A DNA stretch of 64,000 bases, taken from positions 186,001 to 250,000 of the forward strand of contig NZ_JALJYG010000001.1 in assembly GCF_024170505.1 (NCBI RefSeq), in the 5' to 3' direction. Below the pieces are notes generated by a model. That model did no database searches. It was given only the letters and a program-made list of their open reading frames with translations, and had not been told where the DNA came from. Of this stretch, positions 34,918-44,410 are shown in pieces. Every line of letters starts with the position of its first letter. The first letter of the stretch is position 1. The position numbers and the translations under genes are program-made. Source of the stretch: Methanocalculus alkaliphilus (GTDB lineage: Archaea > Halobacteriota > Methanomicrobia > Methanomicrobiales > Methanocorpusculaceae).

Positions 34918-37000
34918 CCTTCCAGCATGTCCCGCCCCCATCGCGCCCTGACCACGAGAAGACCCCCCCGATCTGCCGGGAGAGCCGCCTGACAAGTTCG
35001 ATCCCGAGCCCCCCTTTATTGCCAGACTGGAAATCCGGAGGGAGGCCGATGCCGTCGTCCTCAAGGATCAGGGAGAGGAGGCCGTCATCTTCCTTCCAAA
35101 GCGAGAGGATGATCGCTCCCCCGGAGCGGCCGGCAAAGGCATGTTTTAAGGCATTTGAGAGGAGCTCGTTGATGATCAGGCCGCAGGGGACGGCGATATC
35201 GATATCAAGGGAGATCTCCTCTATCCGGCAGGTGAGGGTGATCCCTTCAGGTGAGCCATAGGACTGCATCACCTCCTCAGCAAGGCGTCCGATATAATCC
35301 CGGAGATCTATCCGGGAGAGCGCCTCCGAACGGTAGAGCGTCTCATGGACGAGTGCCATGGAGGTGATCCGGTTCTCGCTCTCCCGGAAGATCCCGGCAT
35401 GCTGGTCATCCCCAAGGGCAAGAGCCTGAAGGTGCAGGAGTGAGGTGACGATCTGCATATTATTCTTGACACGGTGATGAACCTCCTTGAGAAGTGTCTC
35501 CTTCTCCTCAAGGCCTTCGGAAAGGCGCTGGATCATCTTCTGCTCCTCGGTGATATCGATCAAAGTGACGATCACCTGCCTGCTCTTTGGGAGCGGGGCA
35601 AATCTTCCAATGAGGATCCGCTCTCCTCCATTCTCCCGGATGATCGATGCCCTGATCTGCGGGTTCGCACGATCATCCCTGGCACTGCATGAGGAGAGTA
35701 TCGCCGCAATCTCCTCACGGTATGATTCCGGGAAGAGGAGGGGGAAGAGGCGGCCTTTCAACATATCAGGCAGAATCAGAGTGAGCCGGAAGAAGCCATC
35801 ATTCACAAGGGTTATTGTTCCGTCTGCCTCAAGGAGGGCTGTCGGAGTGCTGACGCCATAGAAGAGGGTCCGGTAGAGCTCCTCAGAATGGCGGAGGTCC
35901 TCCTCCATCCTGATCTGATCGGTGATATCCCGCATAATCCCGGATATCGCGATGATGGATCCATCTTCATCGAGGACCGGGGCGATGGAGAGGGCAAGCT
36001 GGATCTTCTGCCCCGAACGATGAAGCCGGTTTATCTCCCTCCGCTGCGGCTTTTTTCTCGCAACCACCTCAAAGAAGTATGATCTGAAGATGGCACGGTC
36101 TTCAAGTGGGATGATCCGCTGATAGTCGGTGCCGATCATCTCCTCCGCACTCCACCCAAAGATCTTCTCAGCCCCTGCATTCCAGCTGAGGACCTTTGCA
36201 TCGGTGCTGAGACTGATGATTGCGTCATCTGAGTATTCAACGATCGAAGCAAGGAGACGCCGGGTCTCGTCTGCCATCTTCCGGGCGGTGATATCGCGGC
36301 CTATCCCCTCGATGGCGATGAGAATTCCTTCTTTGTTATAGATCGGAGTGTTCTTCTGTTCAACCCAGATGACGGAGCCATCCTTTCTGATCCAGCGGAG
36401 GATGATCGGTTTGTTCAATCCTCCATCCCTTTTTACATTCATGAGGGTGTGGCGATCATCAGGGTGGACTATCTGAAGACCAAGCTTTGGATTTTCGTAA
36501 TGTTCTTCGGGGGTGTACCCGGTGATCCAGGTTGCAGCAGGATTGACATATGCAAACCGTTCTTCCGGAAGAAGGTCAAACCTGTAGATGAGATCCTCTG
36601 CATTATCGGCGAATTTTTTATACTGCAACCTGCTCTCGTACAGGTGATCTGAAAGGAGACCGACGATTCCGCCGACCCCGGCCATCACAATGGATCTGAA
36701 GAGGGCATCGATGAGGGCGGATGGTTCAGGGAGGATGATCCCATGCAGGAGGAGGTACGTTCCGGCAAGGAGGGTCCCGAAACTGACTCCGTCCTGCCTG
36801 TACCGGTATGCTGCAAGGATGATCGGGATATAGAAGAGATGTGGATAGACATTCGTCTTCCCGGCCTGCAGGAGCATGATGGTTGCGAGGATGGACAGGG
36901 CCGAGGTGATGCCGATGATTGCAATCCAGAGATCGGGAGTCTTCTGCCTTCCATTCAGGGGAAGAAGAAGGCTTTGATTATCCTTGCCAGGTTTCTGCAT
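34886..37000 (-). CDS. Membrane-bound PAS histidine kinase (HisKA_2 type)
   Basis: 704 residues. N-terminal membrane domain (about 22-140, with FYIPIILAAYRYRQDG, a pattern shared with the kinase at 52,525), three PAS domains (about 150-265, 270-390, 395-515), a HisKA_2 phosphoacceptor (EVHHRVKNNMQIVTSLLHLQ) and a complete HATPase: INELLSNALKHAF, EDDGIGLP and GGLGIELVRRL. All catalytic boxes look intact. Ligand unknown. Divergent from the winged-helix pseudokinase gene, so it is a possible partner for the receiver at 38,235. Confidence 0.9.
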   Translation of the reverse strand: MQKPGKDNQSLLLPLNGRQKTPDLWIAIIGITSALSILATIMLLQAGKTNVYPHLFYIPIILAAYRYRQDGVSFGTLLAGTYLLLHGIILPEPSALIDALFRSIVMAGVGGIVGLLSDHLYESRLQYKKFADNAEDLIYRFDLLPEERFAYVNPAATWITGYTPEEHYENPKLGLQIVHPDDRHTLMNVKRDGGLNKPIILRWIRKDGSVIWVEQKNTPIYNKEGILIAIEGIGRDITARKMADETRRLLASIVEYSDDAIISLSTDAKVLSWNAGAEKIFGWSAEEMIGTDYQRIIPLEDRAIFRSYFFEVVARKKPQRREINRLHRSGQKIQLALSIAPVLDEDGSIIAISGIMRDITDQIRMEEDLRHSEELYRTLFYGVSTPTALLEADGTITLVNDGFFRLTLILPDMLKGRLFPLLFPESYREEIAAILSSCSARDDRANPQIRASIIRENGGERILIGRFAPLPKSRQVIVTLIDITEEQKMIQRLSEGLEEKETLLKEVHHRVKNNMQIVTSLLHLQALALGDDQHAGIFRESENRITSMALVHETLYRSEALSRIDLRDYIGRLAEEVMQSYGSPEGITLTCRIEEISLDIDIAVPCGLIINELLSNALKHAFAGRSGGAIILSLWKEDDGLLSLILEDDGIGLPPDFQSGNKGGLGIELVRRLSRQIGGVFSWSGRDGGGTCWKVRFPQEEEMP

Positions 37001-37027
37001 CAGGTATATCGATCTCTGTCAGTATCG

Positions 37028-37072
37028 GTTCTTATATGCATCGACATGGTGATGAGCAATCTTATTGTAACA
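37028..37072. promoter_or_regulatory. Divergent promoters of two sensor genes
   Basis: TTCTTATATGC (37,030-37,040) gives, on the minus strand, a box GCATATAAG about 30-35 bases before the ATG at 37,000. ATCTTATTGTAAC (about 37,058-37,070) is the best plus-strand candidate for the gene at 37,102. Confidence 0.4.
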
Positions 37073-37101
37073 GGGCACCAAAGATATCCTTGACGATTGC
37101 G

Positions 37102-38238
37102 ATGCACGATGATCATGAAGAATACCTGACGACAATCCTTGAGCTCTTCAGAAATGAGCCACGTGGGATGAGTATCAGTGATATATCCCGTGAGATCGGG
37201 CTGAACAGAAACTCAGTCTCAAAATATGTCAATATGCTCACCATTGCCGGGAAGATCGAGATGAAGGCGGTCGGTCCTGCGAAGGTCTATTTCCTCTCCG
37301 AACGGGTTCCGGTCTCTGCGATGATCGAGTTTTCATCTGATGGAATTGTCCTCCTTGATGACCAGCTCCGGATCGTCAATGCCAATGATCAGTATCTCTC
37401 CTTAACCGGGGCAGGCAAAGGAGACGTCCTCGGTGAGAAGATCAGGGGATCAACCCTCCCAATCCTCTCAACTGATCCCTTCCTCTCCTCGATTCCGAAG
37501 TTTGGGGAGAAGGAACAGAAGATTACCGACCATATGGTGATGATCAATGGGGAGGAGAGGATATTCACCATCAAGATCCTCCCGGCTGCCTTTGAGGGGG
37601 GCAAGGCAGGATATGCAGTCATCATCGAGGAGACGACGGAGAGGAGAGCGGCAGAGGAGACGATCAGGTCCGCACTCGCCGAGAAGGAGGCACTCCTCAG
37701 TGAGCTGCATCTTCGGATCAAGAATAACCTTCAGCTGATCGCAAGCCTCATCAGCCTCCAGATGATGGAGAGCCCGGATGACACCGTCAATGCCGCCCTG
37801 AGAGAGACACAGAACCGGATCATCTCTCTCTCCATCGTCCATGAACATCTCTATGCCCGCTCAATGGTCGCGGAGGTGGATATCGGGGAGTACCTCACCC
37901 TCCTCATCTCAGAACTCCGGCGATCATTTGAGCTCCCTGACAGGGCGATCACCCTCTTGGTCATGGATGAGGGGATACACCTCAGTACTGACCGTGCCAT
38001 CGCGCTTGGCCTGATTACAAATGAACTGGTCACCATCGGTCTTGAATCCGGAGAGGAGCCGGATATCAGGATCGCCATCTCCCGATCCGATGAGGGGCAT
38101 ATCCTCAGCATCATCCCAGGTGCAGGCACGCACGAGCCGGAGGGGCTCTCGATCAATATCGTCAGAAGGCTCGTCAAAAGGGAACTCCAGGGAGAGTTCG
38201 GGATCGTGCCGGATGGATGGGAGGTCAGGTTTCCGTGA
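37102..38238 (+). CDS. Winged-helix/PAS protein with degenerate histidine kinase domain
   Basis: 378 residues from the ATG giving MHDDHEEYL; the longer frame upstream runs through the promoter. Residues ~1-70 are a winged-helix domain (GMSISDISREIGLNRNSVSKYV, split over two helices), ~80-190 a PAS domain, then HisKA_2 (ELHLRIKNNLQLIASL) with its His kept. The HATPase part is broken at key sites: the N-box Asn is replaced (NELVTIGLES instead of NELLSNALKH) and the Asp box DDGIG reads PGAG. It should therefore not phosphorylate in the usual way. The same wHTH-PAS start is found in the protein at 45,854. Likely a signal-controlled DNA-binding regulator. Its stop overlaps the next gene (GTGA). 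Confidence 0.85.
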   Translation: MHDDHEEYLTTILELFRNEPRGMSISDISREIGLNRNSVSKYVNMLTIAGKIEMKAVGPAKVYFLSERVPVSAMIEFSSDGIVLLDDQLRIVNANDQYLSLTGAGKGDVLGEKIRGSTLPILSTDPFLSSIPKFGEKEQKITDHMVMINGEERIFTIKILPAAFEGGKAGYAVIIEETTERRAAEETIRSALAEKEALLSELHLRIKNNLQLIASLISLQMMESPDDTVNAALRETQNRIISLSIVHEHLYARSMVAEVDIGEYLTLLISELRRSFELPDRAITLLVMDEGIHLSTDRAIALGLITNELVTIGLESGEEPDIRIAISRSDEGHILSIIPGAGTHEPEGLSINIVRRLVKRELQGEFGIVPDGWEVRFP

Positions 38239-38615
38239 CCGGGAATGAGTCGAGGCTCCGGTTCTTCATCGTTGAGGATAACGCTATCATCGCCTTTGAT
38301 CTCGAACGGAGGGTTGAAACCCTCGGCCATACCGTTGTTGGCTCAGCAGACACCGCAGAGACGGCGATCAGAGGAATCCTCGAGACCCTGCCGGACTGTG
38401 TCCTTATGGATATCAGACTGAAGGGTGAGGGTGACGGGATCATGGTTGCAGAAGAGATACAGAGGACCTCACCCAGACCAATCGCCTTTCTGACGGCATA
38501 CTCTGATAAAGGGATGCTGCAACAGGCCAGGGCCACCGGGCCGACAGCATGTATCATCAAGCCGGTCCGGGATCAGGACCTCCACCAGCTCATCTCCCGT
38601 ATCCGATCAGGCTGA
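38235..38615 (+). CDS. Receiver-only response regulator
   Basis: 126 residues, a single CheY-like receiver: acidic pair in FIVEDNAI, phospho-acceptor Asp in VLMDIRLKGEGDG, Thr/Ser position in AFLTAYSD and conserved Lys in CIIKPVRDQD. No output domain. GTG start overlaps the upstream stop by four bases, with GGAGGT ten bases before it. Tight coupling to the winged-helix pseudokinase suggests they act together; the phosphate source may be a kinase nearby (34,886 or 38,619). Confidence 0.88.
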   Translation: MTGNESRLRFFIVEDNAIIAFDLERRVETLGHTVVGSADTAETAIRGILETLPDCVLMDIRLKGEGDGIMVAEEIQRTSPRPIAFLTAYSDKGMLQQARATGPTACIIKPVRDQDLHQLISRIRSG

Positions 38616-38618
38616 TGC

Positions 38619-40715
38619 TCAGGCACGCCTGAGCGTGATGATGAACCGTGCACCTTCTTCCGGATGACCGGGTATCCGATCAGTAACCCCGATCGTCCCG
38701 CCATATCGCTCCACAAGCTTATTGACGATGAAGAGGCCGAGCCCTGATCCGGATCTGCTCGTTGCACCCTTCCTGTGCCGATCCATCACCTTTGTCTTGA
38801 GTTCATCAGGAATGCCGGATCCGGTATCGGCAACAGATATGATAGCGTCATCACCATTCTCCATAACGGTGATGAAGATCTCTGTTCCGGGACCTCCATG
38901 CCTGATGGCATTGCCGATGAGGTTGGTGAAGATCTCAGCAATGAGATCATCGGCGAGGACGGAGAGATCCGTCCCATGATATTCGATACCAACCCCGTCC
39001 CGATGGCGAATCTCCCGCATGATGATGGGATCAAGGGGGGTTCTGGTGAGGCGATCCCGTCGGGATCTCAGGTTCCTGAGTGTACTGACATCCCGGATGA
39101 TCTCCGCATTCTTCACCAGGCAGTCGATGATCCGGGTGAGATACCCCTCCGCCGATCCCAGGTCACCATCCCTGAGCATCTCGGTGTACCCCATTGCAAT
39201 TGCATTTGAGTTATTGATATCATGGGACATGATATCGACAAAGAGGGAGAGATCCTCGTAGGCGAGGGCAAGCTCCTCACGAAGATAGCTCCGTTCGAGA
39301 TAGGTACCGACCAGGTGCGAGGCGACGGCAGCCATCTCCCGCTCATCCGGAGAGAACGGCTCATCCGATATCCTTCTGAGGAGGAGGAGGCCGCTCCTCC
39401 CCTCTCCTGCATCGAACCGGCTGATGATCGTCAGGGGATCCGTTTCATTCCCGGAGCAGGCGGGATCCCGGACAGCCGGATCTGAGGTACCGGGGGGATG
39501 GAGGAGGAGATCCCCTGTGGAGGAGGGGATCTCCCCTGTCAGTACCTCAATCACCTCAGGAATGACCGTCTCCGGGGGATCGACACCGGAGGTCAGTGCA
39601 AGAATCCTGTTTGTGAATGAGAGATACCGGAGATGGCGCCTGACCGCCTCATCAGCCTCTTTCTTCCGGGTGATATCGATATTGACCCCGATGAACCGAT
39701 CCGGTCTGCCATCCAGATTGAAGAGGATACGGCCACGATCCTCCCACCATCGGAGATTCCCCCCCTTATCAACGACACGGTATCGTATTGTGAACGGCTC
39801 CCGGGAGATGCGGTGCCTCTGAAAGGCTGCATATATCGATGCCAGATCGTCCGGGTACACAAGTGAGCGCCACCCGTCTATACTTCGTGGTATTTCACCA
39901 GGCTCATAGCCGAGATGTTCATCGATCGGTCCGAACCACTGGACCACCCCGGTCTTCAGATCGATCTCATAGATGAAGTCACCGGCTGATTCGGCAGCGA
40001 TCCGGAACCGCTCCTCAGACCGGGCGACTGCCTCCTCGGCACGCCTGCCACCGGTCCTGTTGTAGCCGACACAGAGGATCTCCCCGGCTGACCCGACCGG
40101 TGTCGCGATCCATGATGTCCATGCTGTATCACCGTCTCTTCGTCTACAGGCAAATTCACGCCAGACGATCTCCGCCTTCTTCTCCCGGGCATCCCGGATG
40201 AGGGAGTCGAAGGTTGCCACTGACTCCTCATCCGGAATGAGAAGGGATCCGGGATCCGATCCCTGCAGCTCATCCTGCGTATATCCGAAGAATGATGCCG
40301 CAAACTGGTTGACAAAGACGATCCTGCCGTTCTGGTCAAGCACCATGATGAGATGGATGGCATGGAGAAGCTTCCTGTAGGCCTCCTCCGGAGCACCCTC
40401 AATCTCAGGGATTCCGGCTGTTTTCATGGTGAGGATGGACCAGCCGGGATAGCCGGGATTTTGGACGGCACGAACCGTGCCAGAGAGGATGGAGATACCA
40501 TCCTTGTGGTAGTGAGGAATAACAAGATCCCCTGGCAGGGGAGGTCCTTCACGGGCGCAGAAGCTATGATCCCGGCTCCCGGTCAGCTCTGCGAGGACCT
40601 GATGGCAGCTCATCCCGATGAACGCCAGAGCAGGTCGCCCGGCCAGATCGCCGCATGCCTTATTTGCCATCATGACCACGCCTATCGGGTCAAAGACCAG
40701 CATCGGATCGCTCAT
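38619..40715 (-). CDS. PAS/GAF histidine kinase
   Basis: 698 residues, soluble. PAS domains at about 1-110, 118-240 and 245-365 (third with WWEDRGRILFNLDGRPDRFIGVNIDIT, split), a GAF-like stretch at about 370-480, a HisKA region with FVDIMSHDINNSN, and a full HATPase: NLIGNAIRHG, DTGSGIP and GSGLGLFIV. The catalytic boxes are intact. The MSHDINN pattern is common in methanogen kinases. Convergent with the receiver gene, three bases apart. Confidence 0.88.
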   Translation of the reverse strand: MSDPMLVFDPIGVVMMANKACGDLAGRPALAFIGMSCHQVLAELTGSRDHSFCAREGPPLPGDLVIPHYHKDGISILSGTVRAVQNPGYPGWSILTMKTAGIPEIEGAPEEAYRKLLHAIHLIMVLDQNGRIVFVNQFAASFFGYTQDELQGSDPGSLLIPDEESVATFDSLIRDAREKKAEIVWREFACRRRDGDTAWTSWIATPVGSAGEILCVGYNRTGGRRAEEAVARSEERFRIAAESAGDFIYEIDLKTGVVQWFGPIDEHLGYEPGEIPRSIDGWRSLVYPDDLASIYAAFQRHRISREPFTIRYRVVDKGGNLRWWEDRGRILFNLDGRPDRFIGVNIDITRKKEADEAVRRHLRYLSFTNRILALTSGVDPPETVIPEVIEVLTGEIPSSTGDLLLHPPGTSDPAVRDPACSGNETDPLTIISRFDAGEGRSGLLLLRRISDEPFSPDEREMAAVASHLVGTYLERSYLREELALAYEDLSLFVDIMSHDINNSNAIAMGYTEMLRDGDLGSAEGYLTRIIDCLVKNAEIIRDVSTLRNLRSRRDRLTRTPLDPIIMREIRHRDGVGIEYHGTDLSVLADDLIAEIFTNLIGNAIRHGGPGTEIFITVMENGDDAIISVADTGSGIPDELKTKVMDRHRKGATSRSGSGLGLFIVNKLVERYGGTIGVTDRIPGHPEEGARFIITLRRA

Positions 40716-40773
40716 CTCATTGAGGGAGGAGAAGTATGAGAGAGGTATATCAGTAGCCTCCGGATGATATCAG

Positions 40774-41658
40774 TTAGAGCACCCTCTTCAATAAAGTATC
40801 CTGAGCATGGCTGGGATCTCCGCGTCTGCCCAGCTCCCTGTGGATATGGTCAAGGGCAATCTCCCGGTACGAGGCATCGATCTCAAAGCCGATGTAGTCG
40901 ATCCCAAGCCGGATACAGGCAATCGCAGTCGATCCGATCCCCATGAACGGGTCGAGCACAAGCCTGCACCGGTCAACGCCGTGATCCCTGATGCAGAGGT
41001 CAGGCAGGCCGATCGGGAAGACGGCGGGATGGGGGCGTTTCTCTTGGATCGTCTCGTATGGGATGAACCATGTGTTCCCGCGATCCCGTCGATCTGCTGT
41101 TGCCTGTTTCCACCTGCCGATATTGCTCTTATCCTGGTACGGGACCCCGATAGCAAGCTTGTCGATCGGTACAGAGCCGGTCTTTGTGAAATGAAAGATG
41201 AACTCATGACAGTCGTTATGGTATCGCTTACTGTTGATCGGTTTGAAATGGCCGACAGAGATATCGCCGTTGATATTCTGGTTGTAGGATCCGATATCTG
41301 ATCGGGGGATCGCAATTGATTTGATCCAGTGGATCATATTCTGGAGAATATATCCTCTCTTCCGGAATTCCATTGCAACATCGATCGGGATCCAGGGATC
41401 CTTCGGTGTCCCCCCGATATTGAGGAAGAACGAGCCCTGCTCTGAAAGAACCCGTGATGCCGCACCGGCGATCCCGCCCATCCATTCCAGGTACTCGGAG
41501 CGGGTGATTGTGTCGTCATAGGCAGAGTACGAGATCCCGATATTGTATGGCGGCGAGGTGACGATGAGATCAACCGATCCTGCATCCATCATCTCCATCC
41601 CGGCGATACAGTCCAGCCGATGGATCTGATTCCTCATCTCCAGGGCTTTCCCGCTCAT
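40774..41658 (-). CDS. Orphan site-specific DNA methyltransferase (beta class)
   Basis: 294 residues. Catalytic motif SPPY at 35-38 (TSPPYNIG) comes before the SAM-binding motif DPFMGIGST at 236-244, the beta-class order. SPPY is more usual for N4-cytosine enzymes, though N6-adenine is possible. No restriction endonuclease or specificity gene is near, so it seems solitary; CTAG-type solitary methylases are known in archaea, but specificity cannot be read here. Its ATG overlaps the FKBP stop (ATGA). Confidence 0.9.
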   Translation of the reverse strand: MSGKALEMRNQIHRLDCIAGMEMMDAGSVDLIVTSPPYNIGISYSAYDDTITRSEYLEWMGGIAGAASRVLSEQGSFFLNIGGTPKDPWIPIDVAMEFRKRGYILQNMIHWIKSIAIPRSDIGSYNQNINGDISVGHFKPINSKRYHNDCHEFIFHFTKTGSVPIDKLAIGVPYQDKSNIGRWKQATADRRDRGNTWFIPYETIQEKRPHPAVFPIGLPDLCIRDHGVDRCRLVLDPFMGIGSTAIACIRLGIDYIGFEIDASYREIALDHIHRELGRRGDPSHAQDTLLKRVL

Positions 41659-42107
41659 CTGATCTCCTCATGCTCAGCCGGGATGACGGACCGGAGGGTA
41701 AGGGTATAGTGAATCGTCTCACCGGCATGGGGGTGGTTGGCATCGACGGTGAGGTACTTCGGATCAATCGCCTCGACCGTCACGACTGCCTTCTTCCCAT
41801 CAGGGAGCCCGACCCGGACGAGATCACCGGGCTTTGGATCGCCCTTGAACTCGAGCCGCTTCCGCTTTAGCCGAAAGACGAGGCGTTTATTATATTTTCC
41901 ATACGCCTTCTCCGGGGGGAGGGTGATCACCCGGCTCTCCCCGACGACCATCTCCCTCAACGCCTCGTCAAAGGCAGGGTTGATCGTCCCTGCACCAAGA
42001 ACAGCCTCAACCGGACTGTCATCCTCTGACGCTTCGATGATGGTGCCGTCATCGAGGCGTGCGGTAAAATGAACAAAGACGGTGTCGCCGGATTGCGGGT
42101 GCTGCAT
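41655..42107 (-). CDS. FKBP-type peptidyl-prolyl isomerase (SlyD-like)
   Basis: 150 residues from the ATG giving [21 protein letters not shown]; the frame upstream continues 14 codons without support. The FKBP half-sites ([25 protein letters not shown]) flank an insert-in-flap domain ([13 protein letters not shown]) as in SlyD; such proteins are prolyl isomerases and chaperones. Overlaps the methyltransferase start. Confidence 0.92.
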   Translation of the reverse strand: MQHPQSGDTVFVHFTARLDDGTIIEASEDDSPVEAVLGAGTINPAFDEALREMVVGESRVITLPPEKAYGKYNKRLVFRLKRKRLEFKGDPKPGDLVRVGLPDGKKAVVTVEAIDPKYLTVDANHPHAGETIHYTLTLRSVIPAEHEEIR

Positions 42108-42145
42108 TATAGTATATACACCTGCAAAAAAGAAAAGATGGTCGA

Positions 42146-44380
42146 TCACTCTGCCTGGGTGCGTCCGGCAGGCTGATCGTCCCGCCCGTTGCCGATGAGC
42201 GAGAGGATGGCGGGCATGACGATGATCGCTCCCATCAGGGCAAATCCGACCGCGATGACGGTGAGGACACCGAAGTTGCTGATGATCCCAAAGCTTGAGG
42301 TGATCAGGGCAGAGAAGCCGAAGACGGTGGTCAGTCCGGAGATGGTGATCGCAGTGCCGATCTTCTGGACACTCTGGCGGATGGCATCAAGCTTTGGAAG
42401 CCCCTTCTCCCGCTCCTCATAGTACCTCTCGGTTATCAGGATGGTATATTCCGAGGCGATGCCTATCGTCATCGATCCGAGTGTTGCTGTCATGACGGTG
42501 TAGTCGATGCCGGTACTATACATGATCAGGCTGTTCCAGCCGACGATCAGAAAGATCGGGATGATCGGGATGATCGCCTTCCTTGCCTTCCGATAGACGA
42601 TGAAGAGGAACCCGAAGATCATGACGAACCCAAGGACCGTCATACTGGTCTTTGTACTCCTGATCTCCTCGATGAGGGTGGTAAAGAACTCCCATCCCCC
42701 GGTGAGAGTGGTGGTGATTCCCGGCGGCGGCTGGTGCCATTCCAGTTCGGTGTGCATCTGGTTGATGAAGGACATCCCGACTTCGACCTCCATATCAATG
42801 GTCGAGATCTCGATCAGCGCCATCGAGTGGCCGCTCAGATAGCGTTCACGGCTTGCTGCGGGGATGGTCTCAAGCACCTCTGCCAGTTCGGCATCAGTCT
42901 CCGGGAACGTACCCCCGTTATACTGGAGGACGAGATCAGCGATGCTTTGGGTACTGGTGACCTTATCATTATTCTCCTCCTGGTACTGCTGGAAACTGTG
43001 CATCCACATGATCGAGTCGAGGGCTGAGACCCGGTCTCCACGGACAAAGATCGGGATGGTGTCTGATGGGCCCATTGCACGGGTGACCTTGTCGATCTGG
43101 ACTTTTGCAGGCATATCCGGAGGCACAAATGTATTCTCATCGGTATTGACGATGATCTGATCATCAACTGAATACCCGCCGACTGCAAGGAGGAGACAGA
43201 AAGCGAGGATGAGTACCGGGAAGCGGGAGATTCCACCGACCATCGCGCCAAGCCCCTGGTTATACCGGTCACCCACTGAGAGACCCTTCTTCAGTGGAGC
43301 AGGTTTTGGTTCATACTTCATCAGGGTGGCGAAGGTCGGAACGATGATCAGGGCAGCGATGTAGCAGCAGACGACCCCGATGACACAGACCTCACCGAAG
43401 CTCCTGATCATCGGGAGCGGGGAGGTCCACATCGCAAGGAAGCCCATTGAGGTGGCGAGCATTGCATAGAGGATTGAGGGGCCGGACCGGGTCATCGTCT
43501 CCTTTATCGCCTCCTGGAGGGGCTTCCCCCGGACTTCCTCATCAAGACGGGAGTGGAACTGGATCGCATAGTCGATTCCAAGCCCGATGAGGACAGGGAA
43601 TGCCGCAATCGTCACCATATTGATTTTTATTCCGGCAATCCCCATGAATCCGAAGGTCATGATAAGCCCGGTTGCAACGATCGCAACTGAGAGGAGGCGG
43701 TACCTGACCGCACTGAAGAGGATGCCGACGGCGACGATCATCAGGAGCATCGCGATCATGATGAGGCTCCCCATGGAGACGCCCATCTCATCCATCATCT
43801 GTTTTGAGAATGCAGGGTTGCCGGTCTGGACAACGGAGACTCCCGGCGGGGGATCTGAGACGCTGATCCGCGACTCGATGGCATCGACGATCCCAAACTG
43901 GGTCTCCATGCTTACTCCCGGCTGAAGGGTCACCTGGATGATGGTCATGGATGAGGTGGGGACGAGCCGGTCCAGGATCTCTCCCGGCATTCCTTCTTTT
44001 GCAGCTTCAACTTCAGCAATCGATGTGGGGAGCTCCCCTCCGTTTGCCGCACGGAACTGATCAGTTATTCCGAAGACGCCGGTGACATACTGCTCCCCTG
44101 CGATATCATCCTGAAGCCGTCCCATATACTCAAGGATGATCGGGTGGGTGACATCCTCGGTCTCAACGAGGATCATGATGCTGTCCGATGCGAACGTGCT
44201 CATGTATTTCTCAAGGAGGATGAACCGTGGGGTGTCCGGGTCCATATAGGTCTCAAACCCGGTCTCCATCTCGGTCAGTGTCATTCCGTAGAGTCCTGTT
44301 ATGAGAAGGAGGATGACGACAGCTGCCACTATAAAAGGAGAGCGGGATATGAACTCCGAAAGTTTTTCAAATATCTTCAT
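42146..44380 (-). CDS. RND superfamily exporter (HAE3 / MMPL-like)
   Basis: 744 residues, two similar halves, each with one helix, a large external loop and five more helices, giving about 12 helices. Typical segments are GLGIDYAIQFHSRLDEE in half one and TIGIASEYTILITERYYEE in half two. The largely archaeal HAE3 group exports hydrophobic or lipid-like compounds using the proton gradient. It follows the COG1361-type gene by 30 bases on the same strand, a common archaeal pairing, and the divergent winged-helix/PAS protein may regulate it. Confidence 0.9.
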   Translation of the reverse strand: MKIFEKLSEFISRSPFIVAAVVILLLITGLYGMTLTEMETGFETYMDPDTPRFILLEKYMSTFASDSIMILVETEDVTHPIILEYMGRLQDDIAGEQYVTGVFGITDQFRAANGGELPTSIAEVEAAKEGMPGEILDRLVPTSSMTIIQVTLQPGVSMETQFGIVDAIESRISVSDPPPGVSVVQTGNPAFSKQMMDEMGVSMGSLIMIAMLLMIVAVGILFSAVRYRLLSVAIVATGLIMTFGFMGIAGIKINMVTIAAFPVLIGLGIDYAIQFHSRLDEEVRGKPLQEAIKETMTRSGPSILYAMLATSMGFLAMWTSPLPMIRSFGEVCVIGVVCCYIAALIIVPTFATLMKYEPKPAPLKKGLSVGDRYNQGLGAMVGGISRFPVLILAFCLLLAVGGYSVDDQIIVNTDENTFVPPDMPAKVQIDKVTRAMGPSDTIPIFVRGDRVSALDSIMWMHSFQQYQEENNDKVTSTQSIADLVLQYNGGTFPETDAELAEVLETIPAASRERYLSGHSMALIEISTIDMEVEVGMSFINQMHTELEWHQPPPGITTTLTGGWEFFTTLIEEIRSTKTSMTVLGFVMIFGFLFIVYRKARKAIIPIIPIFLIVGWNSLIMYSTGIDYTVMTATLGSMTIGIASEYTILITERYYEEREKGLPKLDAIRQSVQKIGTAITISGLTTVFGFSALITSSFGIISNFGVLTVIAVGFALMGAIIVMPAILSLIGNGRDDQPAGRTQAE

Positions 44381-44410
44381 AACTGGGGTTCACTCCTCGC
44401 AGAACCGAAT

